Both the position numbers and the translations under genes were made by a program. Source: an uncultured Alistipes sp. (GTDB lineage: Bacteria > Bacteroidota > Bacteroidia > Bacteroidales > Rikenellaceae). From it: a stretch of DNA of 41,926 nucleotides. Position 1 is the first letter of the stretch. Every line of letters begins with the position of its first letter. The stretch is taken from positions 1 to 41,926 of the forward strand of contig CASELE010000012.1 of the NCBI GenBank assembly GCA_949288735.1, given 5' to 3'. Below the pieces are notes generated by a model. That model did not search any database. It had not been told where the DNA came from and worked only from the letters and a program-made list of their open reading frames with translations. Positions 34,722 to 41,906 of this stretch are shown in pieces.

Positions 34722-36644
34722 CTACTTCACCTCCTCGAACTCGACATCCTCGGGCTGGCTGCCCGCGCCCTGCTGGCCGGCACCCTGCGACTGCTGGCCG
34801 GCACCCTGCTGGGCTCCGCCGGCCGCACCCTGCTGCTGGGCCTGCTGCGCGGCATAGATCTCCTGCGATGCGGCCTGCCATGCGGTATTCAGTTCGGTGA
34901 GCGCCGCGTCGATGGCCGTCACGTCGGCGTTCTTGTGCGCCTCCTTCAGCTTGGCCAGCGCCCCCTCGATCGCCGACCGCTTGTCGGCCGGAATCTTGTC
35001 GCCGTACTCCTTGAGCTGCTTCTCCGTTGCGAAAATGTTCGAATCGGCGGCATTGATCTTGTCGATGCGCTCCTTCTCCTTGCGGTCCTGCTCCTCGTTG
35101 GCCTTCGCCTCGTCGCGCATGCGCTGGATCTCCTGCTCGGTCAGACCCGACGACGCCTCGATACGGATCTTCTGCTCCTTGCCCGTACCCTTGTCCTTGG
35201 CCGATACGTTCAGGATACCGTTGGCGTCGATATCGAACGTCACCTCGATCTGCGGCACGCCGCGCGGTGCAGCCGGGATGCCGTCCAGATGGAAGCGGCC
35301 GATCGACTTGTTGTCGCGGGCCAGCGGGCGTTCGCCCTGGCAGACGTTGATCTCCACCGAAGGCTGGTTGTCCGCCGCCGTCGAGAAGACCTCCGATTTG
35401 CGGGTCGGGATGGTCGTATTGGCATCGATGAGCTTGGTCATCACACCGCCCAGCGTCTCGATACCGAGCGAAAGGGGCGTCACGTCGAGCAGCAGCACGT
35501 CCTTCACCTCGCCCGTCAGCACACCGCCCTGAATGGCGGCGCCCACGGCAACCACCTCGTCGGGGTTCACCGACTTGTTCGGCGTCTTGCCGAAGAACTC
35601 CTCGACGATCTTCTGAATGGCCGGAATACGGGTCGAGCCGCCCACGAGAATCACCTCGTCGATCTGGTTCGCCTCCAGACCCGCGTCGCGCAGGGCCTGA
35701 CGGCAGGGCTCGATCGTCTTGCGGATCAGATGATCGCACAGCTGCTCGAACTTCGCACGCGTGAGGCTCATCACCAGGTGCTGCGGGATGCCGTTCACGG
35801 GCATGATGTAGGGCAGGTTGATCTCGGTCGTGGTCGACGACGAAAGTTCGATCTTGGCCTTCTCGGCAGCCTCCTTCAGACGCTGGAGCGCCATGGGATC
35901 CTCGCGCAGGTCGATGCCGTGCTCGGCCTTGAAGGCCTCGGCCATGTAGTCGATGAGCACGTGGTCGAAGTCATCGCCGCCCAGATGCGTGTCGCCGTTG
36001 GTCGACTTCACCTCGAAGACGCCGTCGCCCAGCTCCAGAATCGAAATATCGAACGTACCGCCGCCCAGGTCATAGACGGCGATCTTCATGTCGTTCTGCT
36101 TCTTGTCCAGGCCGTAGGCCAGTGCGGCGGCCGTAGGCTCGTTGATGATACGGCGCACCTTCAGACCGGCGATCTCGCCCGCCTCCTTCGTAGCCTGACG
36201 CTGCGAGTCGGAGAAGTAGGCCGGCACCGTAATCACGGCCTCCGAGACCTCTTGGCCGAGATAGTCCTCGGCCGTCTTCTTCATCTTCTGCAGAATAATG
36301 GCCGAAATCTCCTGCGGCGTATACTGACGTCCGTCGATGTCCACGCGCGGCGTGTTGTTCGCGCCCTGTACGATCCGGTAGGGAGCACGGGCTATCTCCG
36401 CCGACACCTTGTCGTAGGTCTCGCCCATGAATCGCTTGATCGAGAATATCGTACGCTTCGGGTTGGTGATGGCCTGACGCTTGGCGGGATCGCCCACCTT
36501 GCGCTCGCCGTTCTCGGTGAATGCCACGATCGACGGCGTGGTGCGGTGTCCTTCGGAGTTGGGAATCACCACGGGCTCCGAGCCCTCCATCACGGCCACG
36601 CACGAGTTCGTCGTTCCTAAGTCGATACCAATAATCTTTGCCAT
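34722..36644 (-). CDS. dnaK: Chaperone DnaK (Hsp70)
   Basis: 640 aa, standard length. The start [20 protein letters not shown] carries the phosphate-1 loop. The ATPase domain includes the phosphate-2 motif [11 protein letters not shown] (about residue 190) and [19 protein letters not shown]. The substrate domain starts after the linker [19 protein letters not shown] and includes [21 protein letters not shown] lid with [20 protein letters not shown] and a Gly/Gln/Ala-rich tail leads to the conserved C-terminal EDVEFEEVK that binds co-chaperones. No grpE or dnaJ in the window. A 15-bp palindrome about 115 bp upstream may be a heat-shock control site. Confidence 0.97.
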   Translation of the reverse strand: MAKIIGIDLGTTNSCVAVMEGSEPVVIPNSEGHRTTPSIVAFTENGERKVGDPAKRQAITNPKRTIFSIKRFMGETYDKVSAEIARAPYRIVQGANNTPRVDIDGRQYTPQEISAIILQKMKKTAEDYLGQEVSEAVITVPAYFSDSQRQATKEAGEIAGLKVRRIINEPTAAALAYGLDKKQNDMKIAVYDLGGGTFDISILELGDGVFEVKSTNGDTHLGGDDFDHVLIDYMAEAFKAEHGIDLREDPMALQRLKEAAEKAKIELSSSTTTEINLPYIMPVNGIPQHLVMSLTRAKFEQLCDHLIRKTIEPCRQALRDAGLEANQIDEVILVGGSTRIPAIQKIVEEFFGKTPNKSVNPDEVVAVGAAIQGGVLTGEVKDVLLLDVTPLSLGIETLGGVMTKLIDANTTIPTRKSEVFSTAADNQPSVEINVCQGERPLARDNKSIGRFHLDGIPAAPRGVPQIEVTFDIDANGILNVSAKDKGTGKEQKIRIEASSGLTEQEIQRMRDEAKANEEQDRKEKERIDKINAADSNIFATEKQLKEYGDKIPADKRSAIEGALAKLKEAHKNADVTAIDAALTELNTAWQAASQEIYAAQQAQQQGAAGGAQQGAGQQSQGAGQQGAGSQPEDVEFEEVK

Positions 36645-36683
36645 AACTCTATCGTTGTTTAATTGTTCTTGTTCCGTTCGTGC

Positions 36684-36700
36684 CGGCCGGCTCCCGGCCG
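36684..36700 (-). other. Small hairpin in the dnaK leader
   Basis: CGGCCGG and its complement (36684-36690 with 36694-36700) enclose three bases, 40 bp upstream of the dnaK ATG. It could be a temperature-sensitive structure, but it does not cover the start codon. Confidence 0.35.
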
Positions 36701-36756
36701 CCCGACGCCTCCTTTCGGAACAAACGCCATACCAAACGACCGACTGCGCCAATCGT

Positions 36757-36771
36757 CTGTCATTTTGACAG
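36757..36771. promoter_or_regulatory. Palindrome CTGTCA-N3-TGACAG upstream of dnaK
   Basis: A perfect 6+3+6 inverted repeat 113 bp upstream of the dnaK ATG. On the minus strand a TTGG follows within six bases, which could be part of a -33 element; no good TAnnTTTG match follows, so the dnaK promoter may use another sigma factor. Operator role is inferred from symmetry and position. Confidence 0.5.
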
Positions 36772-36872
36772 CACCCGCTATCGGGACACCGACGCCCGCT
36801 CCCTATTTCTGACAAAAAGACACGTCGGGACTCCGATGCCACGGACATGCCGAAAGGAGAGGAGTGGATGAG

Positions 36873-36904
36873 AAAAAAGCGGGTCCGACGATTGTCGGAC
36901 CCGC
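36873..36904 (-). terminator. Intrinsic terminator of the small HTH gene
   Basis: An 11-bp perfect stem GCGGGTCCGAC with its complement, 4-nt loop, followed on the minus strand by six T. It begins 26 bp past the stop and insulates dnaK from the HTH gene. Confidence 0.85.
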
Positions 36905-36930
36905 CAGACCGGCCATGCCGGCAAGCCTCG

Positions 36931-37170
36931 CTATTTATTGTTCAGGATGCGCATCGCCGCATCGAGAATCGCCGTATCGTCGAGCGTTACCACGCCGCCG
37001 TCGGGCCCCTGCTCGAAGTGTACGCCTGCACCCTCCTTGCAGTCGTGCTGACCGCCGAAATAGTTACGGACCGTATCCACGTCGATACCCAGTTCATCCG
37101 CTATGCGCTGCATGCTGCCGCTGGGCAGCTTGTCCTTGATGCGGCGCAGCTCGTTAAAGGTGATAATCAT
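36931..37170 (-). CDS. Small helix-turn-helix DNA-binding protein
   Basis: 79 aa. The N-terminal half reads [20 protein letters not shown] then [16 protein letters not shown], a clear helix-turn-helix (residues 18-38), with the recognition helix [10 protein letters not shown]. The C-terminal half is acidic and ends in a helix ([10 protein letters not shown]). Such short single-domain proteins are frequent in Bacteroidota and are annotated only as DNA-binding. It has its own promoter and a strong terminator, which suggests a highly expressed monocistronic gene, possibly a nucleoid-associated or global regulator. It lies upstream of dnaK, but no regulatory connection can be read from the sequence. 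Confidence 0.8.
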   Translation of the reverse strand: MIITFNELRRIKDKLPSGSMQRIADELGIDVDTVRNYFGGQHDCKEGAGVHFEQGPDGGVVTLDDTAILDAAMRILNNK

Positions 37171-37210
37171 AGCTAAGAGTTTTAAGTTGTATAAGTTGAA
37201 TTCTGCACTA

Positions 37211-37240
37211 CTAAATTACGACAATTTCACGAAAAAGCAA
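37211..37240 (-). promoter_or_regulatory. Promoter of the HTH gene (TTG-N19-TAATTTAG)
   Basis: On the minus strand TTG (37240-37238), 19 bases, then TAATTTAG (37218-37211), one mismatch to TAnnTTTG, 40 bp upstream of the ATG. Confidence 0.5.
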
Positions 37241-37266
37241 AATTTCCTTCGCAAAAAATTCATCCC

Positions 37267-37284
37267 CGTCCGGCCCGCCGGACG
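37267..37284 (-). terminator. Weak hairpin terminator after the FKBP-like lipoprotein
   Basis: CGTCCGGC pairs with its complement around two bases, about 40 bp past the stop. A six-base T run occurs on the minus strand but nine bases after the stem, so termination is weak or factor-assisted. Confidence 0.4.
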
Positions 37285-37324
37285 CTCCCTGGACACGCGC
37301 GTCGCGACCGCGCCGTACGGAGGG

Positions 37325-38800
37325 TCACTCCTCCTCGGGTTCGATGTAGAGTTGGAAGAGCAACGGCGTGAAGGGCGGAATCTCCGTATCGATGGTTGTG
37401 GTGGTCGTCGTCTCCGACGATCCGTAATTCGCACTGTTGTAATAGTCGCTGTACATGCCGTAGAGGTAGTTGCCGTAATAGTTGTTGTAATACCCGCCGT
37501 AATAGCCTCCGTAGCCGTAGTAGTTGTTCATGTAGTTGTAGTAGCTCAGCCAGTTGTAGTAGTCGTTGGCTGTCGAGCCGCCCGTGGTGGTCGTATTCGT
37601 CTGGCCGCCGCGCCCGGTCGAGCCGTAGGCGCAGGTCGAGGTGGTGAGCAGCGCGGCCCACTGGCCGTAGCGGAGCGTCGGCACCGAATAGAGCCACGCC
37701 TGTATCACGTCGCCCGACGAGGGGGTATATTCGTATGCTTCGCCTTCGGGATCGCTCTCGCCGTAGACCAGACGACGCACGCCGGGAATGTTCGTATCAA
37801 AGATGAAGCCGTCGAGGAAACGGCCTATGTACCAGACACGCACGCGGCCGTCGAGCGTAATCGTATCGCCGGCCATCTCCACACCCTCGTACGCGCCGAA
37901 GCGGTTCAGAAGCGTATCGCGGATGTTCTGCTCGAGCTGCGCCCGGTCGCTGTAGGGGGCATAGATCGAGCGATAGGGCTCCGGAAAGTCGAACACGTCG
38001 GTCGGGGCGTAGTTCCGGTCGAGATAGACCTGCGGAATGCTGTCCACGGCATTGCTCCAGCGGCAGCCGTCGCTGCGGGCGGAAATGCCCTCCGCTCCGG
38101 CCACGGGCCGCAGACCGCCGTTGAGTTCGGCAAAGGCATCGACGTCGCTCCCCTCGCGCTGCAGCGGGTTGCGCACCGTATCGGTAATCTCCATGGTCAC
38201 CACGAAGGGCATGTCCGAGCGGAGCTCGTAGCCCGACTGCCCCTCATATCCACCGCTTCCAGAGGCGCCCGACCCCACGACCGACGAGGGCATGTAGAGC
38301 GTCAGACGGGTCCCGAAGCGCACGCGCATCTCGCGCGGATAGCCGCGCTCGGCGGCATAGGCTTCGCCCAGGGTGAGCGGATTGCGCAGCGCCAGGTAGG
38401 TGCCCTCCATGAGCTGCGTGTTGAAGGTCTCGCCCGAATAGTAGCGGTAGTAGGGGACGTAATGGGTATAGGAACTGAAAGATCCCACCTGCCGGGCCTG
38501 CGTCTCGTCGCGCGTGAGGACGATGTCTCCGCCGAGATTGCGCCCCGTAAAGGTGAAACGCACCCACTGCGCCGTATCGCTCACCGGCTCGGCCGCATCG
38601 TCACCCGGCTCCTCGATGTCCACGTAGTAGCCCCCCTCCTGCTGGAAGTTCCCGGCCAGCTCGGGACGGTTGAGCCGTATCCACGCGTCGAGCGCCTGCC
38701 TCTCGCGTTCGGAGACCGAAATCTCCCCCTCCTTCATGCAGGCCGTCAGCGACACCACGACCGCTACGAACCATGCGCCGCACAATATCCTGTTCTTCAT
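37325..38800 (-). CDS. FKBP-like lipoprotein with Tyr-rich loop insertion
   Basis: 491 aa. The lipobox VVSLTAC places the lipidated cysteine at residue 21. The first 280 residues form a non-annotated beta-rich region. An FKBP-like domain covers about residues 290-488: DGRVRVWYIGRFLDGFIFDT, SSGDVIQAWLYSVPTLRYGQ and STCAYGSTGRGG, closing with IPPFTPLLFQLYI. In FKBPs the segment between AYGxxG and IPP is the short 80s loop over the active site. Here it is about 75 residues long, including a tract with 20 Tyr in 51 residues (about 411-462), mixed with N and G. Several active-site aromatics are replaced, so isomerase activity is doubtful. It starts 16 bp after the second FKBP lipoprotein gene and is probably co-transcribed. 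Confidence 0.78.
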   Translation of the reverse strand: MKNRILCGAWFVAVVVSLTACMKEGEISVSERERQALDAWIRLNRPELAGNFQQEGGYYVDIEEPGDDAAEPVSDTAQWVRFTFTGRNLGGDIVLTRDETQARQVGSFSSYTHYVPYYRYYSGETFNTQLMEGTYLALRNPLTLGEAYAAERGYPREMRVRFGTRLTLYMPSSVVGSGASGSGGYEGQSGYELRSDMPFVVTMEITDTVRNPLQREGSDVDAFAELNGGLRPVAGAEGISARSDGCRWSNAVDSIPQVYLDRNYAPTDVFDFPEPYRSIYAPYSDRAQLEQNIRDTLLNRFGAYEGVEMAGDTITLDGRVRVWYIGRFLDGFIFDTNIPGVRRLVYGESDPEGEAYEYTPSSGDVIQAWLYSVPTLRYGQWAALLTTSTCAYGSTGRGGQTNTTTTGGSTANDYYNWLSYYNYMNNYYGYGGYYGGYYNNYYGNYLYGMYSDYYNSANYGSSETTTTTTIDTEIPPFTPLLFQLYIEPEEE

Positions 38801-38816
38801 CTCTGTGTTTGTGCCG

Positions 38817-39446
38817 TTACCTCTTCGTTACCCCGTCCACCGTGAAAAAGACCGCAATGGGGCTCTCGCCGGGAATCACCCCCAGCGGATCGTCGCCGTA
38901 TGCCATGTTGTAGGTCATGTAGACCTCCACCGTATCGCGCTCCCGGCATCCTACCAACGCCCGTTCGAGCCCGTTTATTATCTCTCCGGCACCCACGACC
39001 GTTTCGAGCGGCTCGAAGTTCCAGCCGCCGGGGCTGAGCCCCGCGGCGTAGTAGGCCTCCTCGAGGCTCGCGTCGTTCGAATAGTAAGGCATCGTGAGTT
39101 CGCGGCCCGTATCGACGATATTCTCGAAGGTGAACAGATACATCCGGAATGTAAGACGCACGGCGTCACCCCACTCCACCTGTGCGCGGCCGTCGCGCCC
39201 GTCGGTGTAGTAGTTGCGGATGTAACGGTAGACCGAATCGCCCGTCGCCGTGTAGAACGGAGGATCGATGTCGAGCGAGGTACGGGCCGCCTCCTCCGAG
39301 AGAAGGGTCGGTTTGTGGGTCGAGCCGAGATAGCGCCGCAGCTGCGACGCCTGGTCGGACCGCGTATCGACCTCCTCCGACGTGCAGGCGCACCAGAACC
39401 CGGTCACGGGCATCAGGAGCAGCAGGATGGAGAGCAATCGCTTCAT
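38817..39446 (-). CDS. FKBP-type peptidyl-prolyl isomerase lipoprotein
   Basis: 209 aa from MKRLLSILLLLMPVTGFWCA at 39446, an N-terminal lipoprotein signal with cysteines in WCAC; the upstream ATGs lack a signal peptide. An FKBP domain takes up the last 120 residues: VEWGDAVRLTFRMYLF, VVGAGEIINGLERALVGCRE, DTVEVYMTYNMAYGDDPLGV and IPGESPIAVFFTVDGV. This resembles the FKBP lipoproteins of Bacteroidota (GldI and relatives), attached to the periplasmic face of a membrane to fold exported proteins. The 80s loop is short, in contrast to the downstream partner. cdaA ends 94 bp upstream on the same strand. Confidence 0.85.
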   Translation of the reverse strand: MKRLLSILLLLMPVTGFWCACTSEEVDTRSDQASQLRRYLGSTHKPTLLSEEAARTSLDIDPPFYTATGDSVYRYIRNYYTDGRDGRAQVEWGDAVRLTFRMYLFTFENIVDTGRELTMPYYSNDASLEEAYYAAGLSPGGWNFEPLETVVGAGEIINGLERALVGCRERDTVEVYMTYNMAYGDDPLGVIPGESPIAVFFTVDGVTKR

Positions 39447-39540
39447 GGATGACGGAATCTGTGCGGAACGCAACAAATGCATGCGGAATTTTCGGAATAC
39501 GGAAGGGGCGGACGCGCGCCGCATCGCCGTGCTGACTAAC

Positions 39541-40353
39541 TTATTCGGCCACCTCGCGACGCCGGGCGCTCCCCCGCTTTCTGTGTCCGTTCACGTTCAG
39601 ATAACGCTGCAGCGTCTGCATCAGCCGCGCAGGCTCGATGTCGCGGCGGATCTGCCCGCCATGGGCGATGGAGATGCCGCCCGTCTCCTCCGAGACGACG
39701 AGGATGATCGCATCGGAGATCTCGCTCATGCCAAGCGCCGCCCGGTGACGCGTACCGTATGATTTGGGCACGTCGCTCTGCGTGACGGGCAGGATGCACT
39801 TGGCCGCCACGATGCGGTCGCCCTCGATGACCGCGGCACCGTCGTGCAGCGGCGCATTCTTGAAAAAGATGTTCTCGATCAGCGGCGTCGAGATACGGGC
39901 GTCGAGCGCGATGCCGCCTTCGGTGATGAGCTTCAGGTCGCTCTGCTGGCCGATCACGATCAGCGCGCCGGTCTTCGTCGCCGCCATCTCGCGGCATGCC
40001 GTCACGATGGGGGCCAGGTTGGTCTCGGTCGGATCCTCGCCGGAACTGAATATGCGCGATATGAAGTTGAACTGCTTCTGCCGCATGCCGATCATCTGCA
40101 AGAAACGGCGCAGCTCGGGCTGGAAGACGATGATCAGCGCGATGACACCCACGCTGATGAACTGCCCGAGAATCGAGGAGAGCAGCTCCATGTTGAGCGT
40201 CTTGACCACCACCCACACCAGGTAGATGACGATGATGCCCGTAATGATATAGGGTGCGTTGGTTCCCTTCGTGGCACGGTAGATCCAGTAAAGGATCGCC
40301 GCCACGAGGATGATGTCCACGAGGTCGATGAACGAGAAAGGCACGAATCCCAT
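39541..40353 (-). CDS. cdaA: Diadenylate cyclase CdaA
   Basis: 270 aa, the normal size. Makes cyclic di-AMP from two ATP; c-di-AMP controls potassium and osmolyte transport and envelope stress in many bacteria. The N-terminus has three membrane helices (LVDIILVAAILYWIYRA, IITGIIVIYLVWVVV, FISVGVIALIIVFQ), followed by PELRRFLQMIG and the DAC domain with LHDGAAVI (Asp-Gly-Ala near residue 170) and GTRHRAALG (near residue 199), the two catalytic motifs. The C-terminus is basic. In many bacteria a ybbR (cdaR) gene follows cdaA; here the next genes are the FKBP lipoproteins and a ybbR-like gene is 8 kb off. Confidence 0.94.
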   Translation of the reverse strand: MGFVPFSFIDLVDIILVAAILYWIYRATKGTNAPYIITGIIVIYLVWVVVKTLNMELLSSILGQFISVGVIALIIVFQPELRRFLQMIGMRQKQFNFISRIFSSGEDPTETNLAPIVTACREMAATKTGALIVIGQQSDLKLITEGGIALDARISTPLIENIFFKNAPLHDGAAVIEGDRIVAAKCILPVTQSDVPKSYGTRHRAALGMSEISDAIILVVSEETGGISIAHGGQIRRDIEPARLMQTLQRYLNVNGHRKRGSARRREVAE

Positions 40354-40393
40354 GATTCCGTCGGTTTATTTGCGTGCAAAATTGGTTCGCCCG

Positions 40394-40401
40394 CAAAATT
40401 A
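40394..40401 (-). promoter_or_regulatory. -7 box (TAATTTTG) of cdaA
   Basis: TAATTTTG on the minus strand matches TAnnTTTG, 41 bp upstream of the cdaA ATG. The FKBP lipoprotein genes may be read from it too. Confidence 0.5.
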
Positions 40402-40497
40402 GTAAAAAATTCGCGACGCACCGCGCTTTCCTTCACCATTGCTCCGTTGCGGCGGCGGACCGGAGCGGTGCGGAACATCCGGGTCGGTAATCCGACG

Positions 40498-40538
40498 GGC
40501 GGCCGCCGCTCCGATCCGTGTGTCGGGCGGCGGCCGCC
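40498..40538 (-). terminator. 12-bp GC-only hairpin after the Skp-like gene
   Basis: GGCGGCCGCCGC (40498-40509) pairs with 40527-40538 around a 17-nt loop, 44 bp past the stop. A second hairpin CCGGCTCC/GGAGCCGG (about 40546-40567) lies between it and the stop. Neither has a T-tract on the minus strand. Confidence 0.45.
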
Positions 40539-40581
40539 TGCGGGTCCGGCTCCCCTGAAGGAGCCGGCAACGGGGTTACCG

Positions 40582-41172
40582 TCACTTCTCCTTCTGTTCG
40601 GCGGCGTAGAGTTCGTTCACCTTGGCCAGGATCTCGGGAGTGATGTCGAGCGTCGTGTCGGCATCGAGCAGTGCCTTGGCATCGACAATCATGCGGTAGC
40701 GGCCCTCGCCGTTGATCTCGCGCACGGCGCGGCGCACCAGATCCTGCACGCGGTTGGTGAAGACGAAATTCTCCTCGTCGAGCGTCTGGGCCTCCTTCTG
40801 TGCGGCCTCCTGGTAGTTCTGAATCTTTTGCTCGATCTTCTGCTGTTCGGTCTGCGCATCGAAGGTGGTGATCAGCCCCTTCTGATACTTCTCCTGCAGA
40901 CGGGCCATCTCGCCCTGCAGGCTCCGCTCCTTCTGGGCCCACGACTGCTGGGTCTTCTGCGTCTTCTCCTGCAGAGCCACGCCCTCCTTCTGGAAGAGGT
41001 CGCACTGCGATACGACAGCCTCGACCTGCACATAGGCGAGATCGCCGGAGGGTGCCGCCTGCGCCGTTGCGTCTGCGGCGGCCGTTCCGGCCGCCGGCCG
41101 CGTCGTTGCGCCGTCGCCCGCGCAGGCCGCAAGAGCCGCCGCCGAGAACAGCGCGAAAAGAGTCTTCTTCAT
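40582..41172 (-). CDS. Skp/OmpH-like lipoprotein
   Basis: 196 aa from MKKTLFALFSAAALAAC at 41172 (the adjacent ATG at 41175 is equivalent). The lipobox ALAAC makes it a lipoprotein with cysteine 17; residue +2 is Ala, which favours the outer membrane by the E. coli rule. An Ala/Thr-rich linker is followed by AYVQVEAVVSQCDLFQKEG and a long coiled coil (about residues 70-150, rich in Q, E and K), then YRMIVDAKALLDADTTLDIT, the Skp/OmpH layout. Skp holds unfolded outer-membrane proteins in the periplasm; typical Skp is soluble, so tethering is unusual. Monocistronic, divergent from ruvA. Confidence 0.85.
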   Translation of the reverse strand: MKKTLFALFSAAALAACAGDGATTRPAAGTAAADATAQAAPSGDLAYVQVEAVVSQCDLFQKEGVALQEKTQKTQQSWAQKERSLQGEMARLQEKYQKGLITTFDAQTEQQKIEQKIQNYQEAAQKEAQTLDEENFVFTNRVQDLVRRAVREINGEGRYRMIVDAKALLDADTTLDITPEILAKVNELYAAEQKEK

Positions 41173-41210
41173 CATATTCCGTGTCTTTGAATTAATTTGC
41201 AAAATCCTCG

Positions 41211-41218
41211 CAAAGATA
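41211..41218 (-). promoter_or_regulatory. -7 box (TATCTTTG) of the Skp-like gene
   Basis: TATCTTTG on the minus strand, 39 bp upstream of the ATG, back to back with the ruvA box 13 bp away. Confidence 0.55.
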
Positions 41219-41230
41219 GGAAAATTTCCT

Positions 41231-41238
41231 TATTTTTG
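41231..41238 (+). promoter_or_regulatory. -7 box (TATTTTTG) of ruvA
   Basis: TATTTTTG matches TAnnTTTG, 29 bp upstream of the ruvA ATG. Confidence 0.55.
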
Positions 41239-41266
41239 CCTGTTACGACACGAATCCTTCTCTCTT

Positions 41267-41854
41267 ATGTACGAATACATCAGCGGCCGCGTGGCCGAAC
41301 TCACGCCCGCCTATGCCGTCATCGACGCGGGCGGCGTAGGTTATCTGCTCCATATCTCGCTGACGACCTTCTCGGCCGTCGAACACGCCGCCGAGGCGAA
41401 GCTCTTCGTCCACTTCATCGTACGTGAAGACGCCCAGATACTCTACGGCTTCGCCACGCGCGACGAGCGCGAGCTCTTCCGACTGCTCGTCGGCGTCTCG
41501 GGCGTAGGAGGCAATACGGCCCGCACGATTCTCTCGACCTACTCGCCGCGCGAGCTGCAGTCGATCATCGCCTCGGAGAACGCCGTCCTGCTCAAGAACG
41601 TCCGCGGGCTGGGCCTAAAGACGGCTCAGAAGATCATCGTCGAGCTGAGCGGCAAGGCGGTACTCGCTGCCGCCGGCGAGAGTGCGGCCAGACCGCTGAC
41701 GGCCGGCGGCGAAGCCTACGACGAAGCGATGGCCGCGCTCACGATGCTCGGCTTCCCGAAGACGGCGGCCGACAAGGCGCTGGCCGCCGTCGTGATGGAG
41801 CAGCCTGCCGCACCGGTCGAGGAGCTGGTACGCATGGCGCTCAAGCGACTCTGA
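41267..41854 (+). CDS. ruvA: Holliday junction helicase subunit RuvA
   Basis: 195 aa, the usual size. Binds four-way junctions as a tetramer and recruits the RuvB motor for branch migration. The start MYEYISGRVAELTPAYAVID is the conserved N-terminal OB fold. The helix-hairpin-helix motifs are LLVGVSGVGGNTARTILST and LKNVRGLGLKTAQKIIVEL; the flexible linker and the C-terminal RuvB-binding domain (DEAMAALTMLGFPKTAADKA) follow. ruvB and ruvC are not in this window. A palindrome follows 53 bp downstream. Confidence 0.96.
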   Translation: MYEYISGRVAELTPAYAVIDAGGVGYLLHISLTTFSAVEHAAEAKLFVHFIVREDAQILYGFATRDERELFRLLVGVSGVGGNTARTILSTYSPRELQSIIASENAVLLKNVRGLGLKTAQKIIVELSGKAVLAAAGESAARPLTAGGEAYDEAMAALTMLGFPKTAADKALAAVVMEQPAAPVEELVRMALKRL

Positions 41855-41906
41855 AGCGGGTCGTACGATCGAACGGACGCCAACATCCATACGACACAGC
41901 GGGCGG

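Noticed and set aside
34935..36620. Open frame of 561 codons opposite dnaK
   Set aside because: An antisense open frame of dnaK, a known artefact at high GC; no motif was seen.
36706..36718. Shine-Dalgarno-like AAAGGAGG in the dnaK leader (minus strand)
   Set aside because: It is over 60 bp from the dnaK ATG and no start codon follows at normal spacing, so I do not call a leader peptide.
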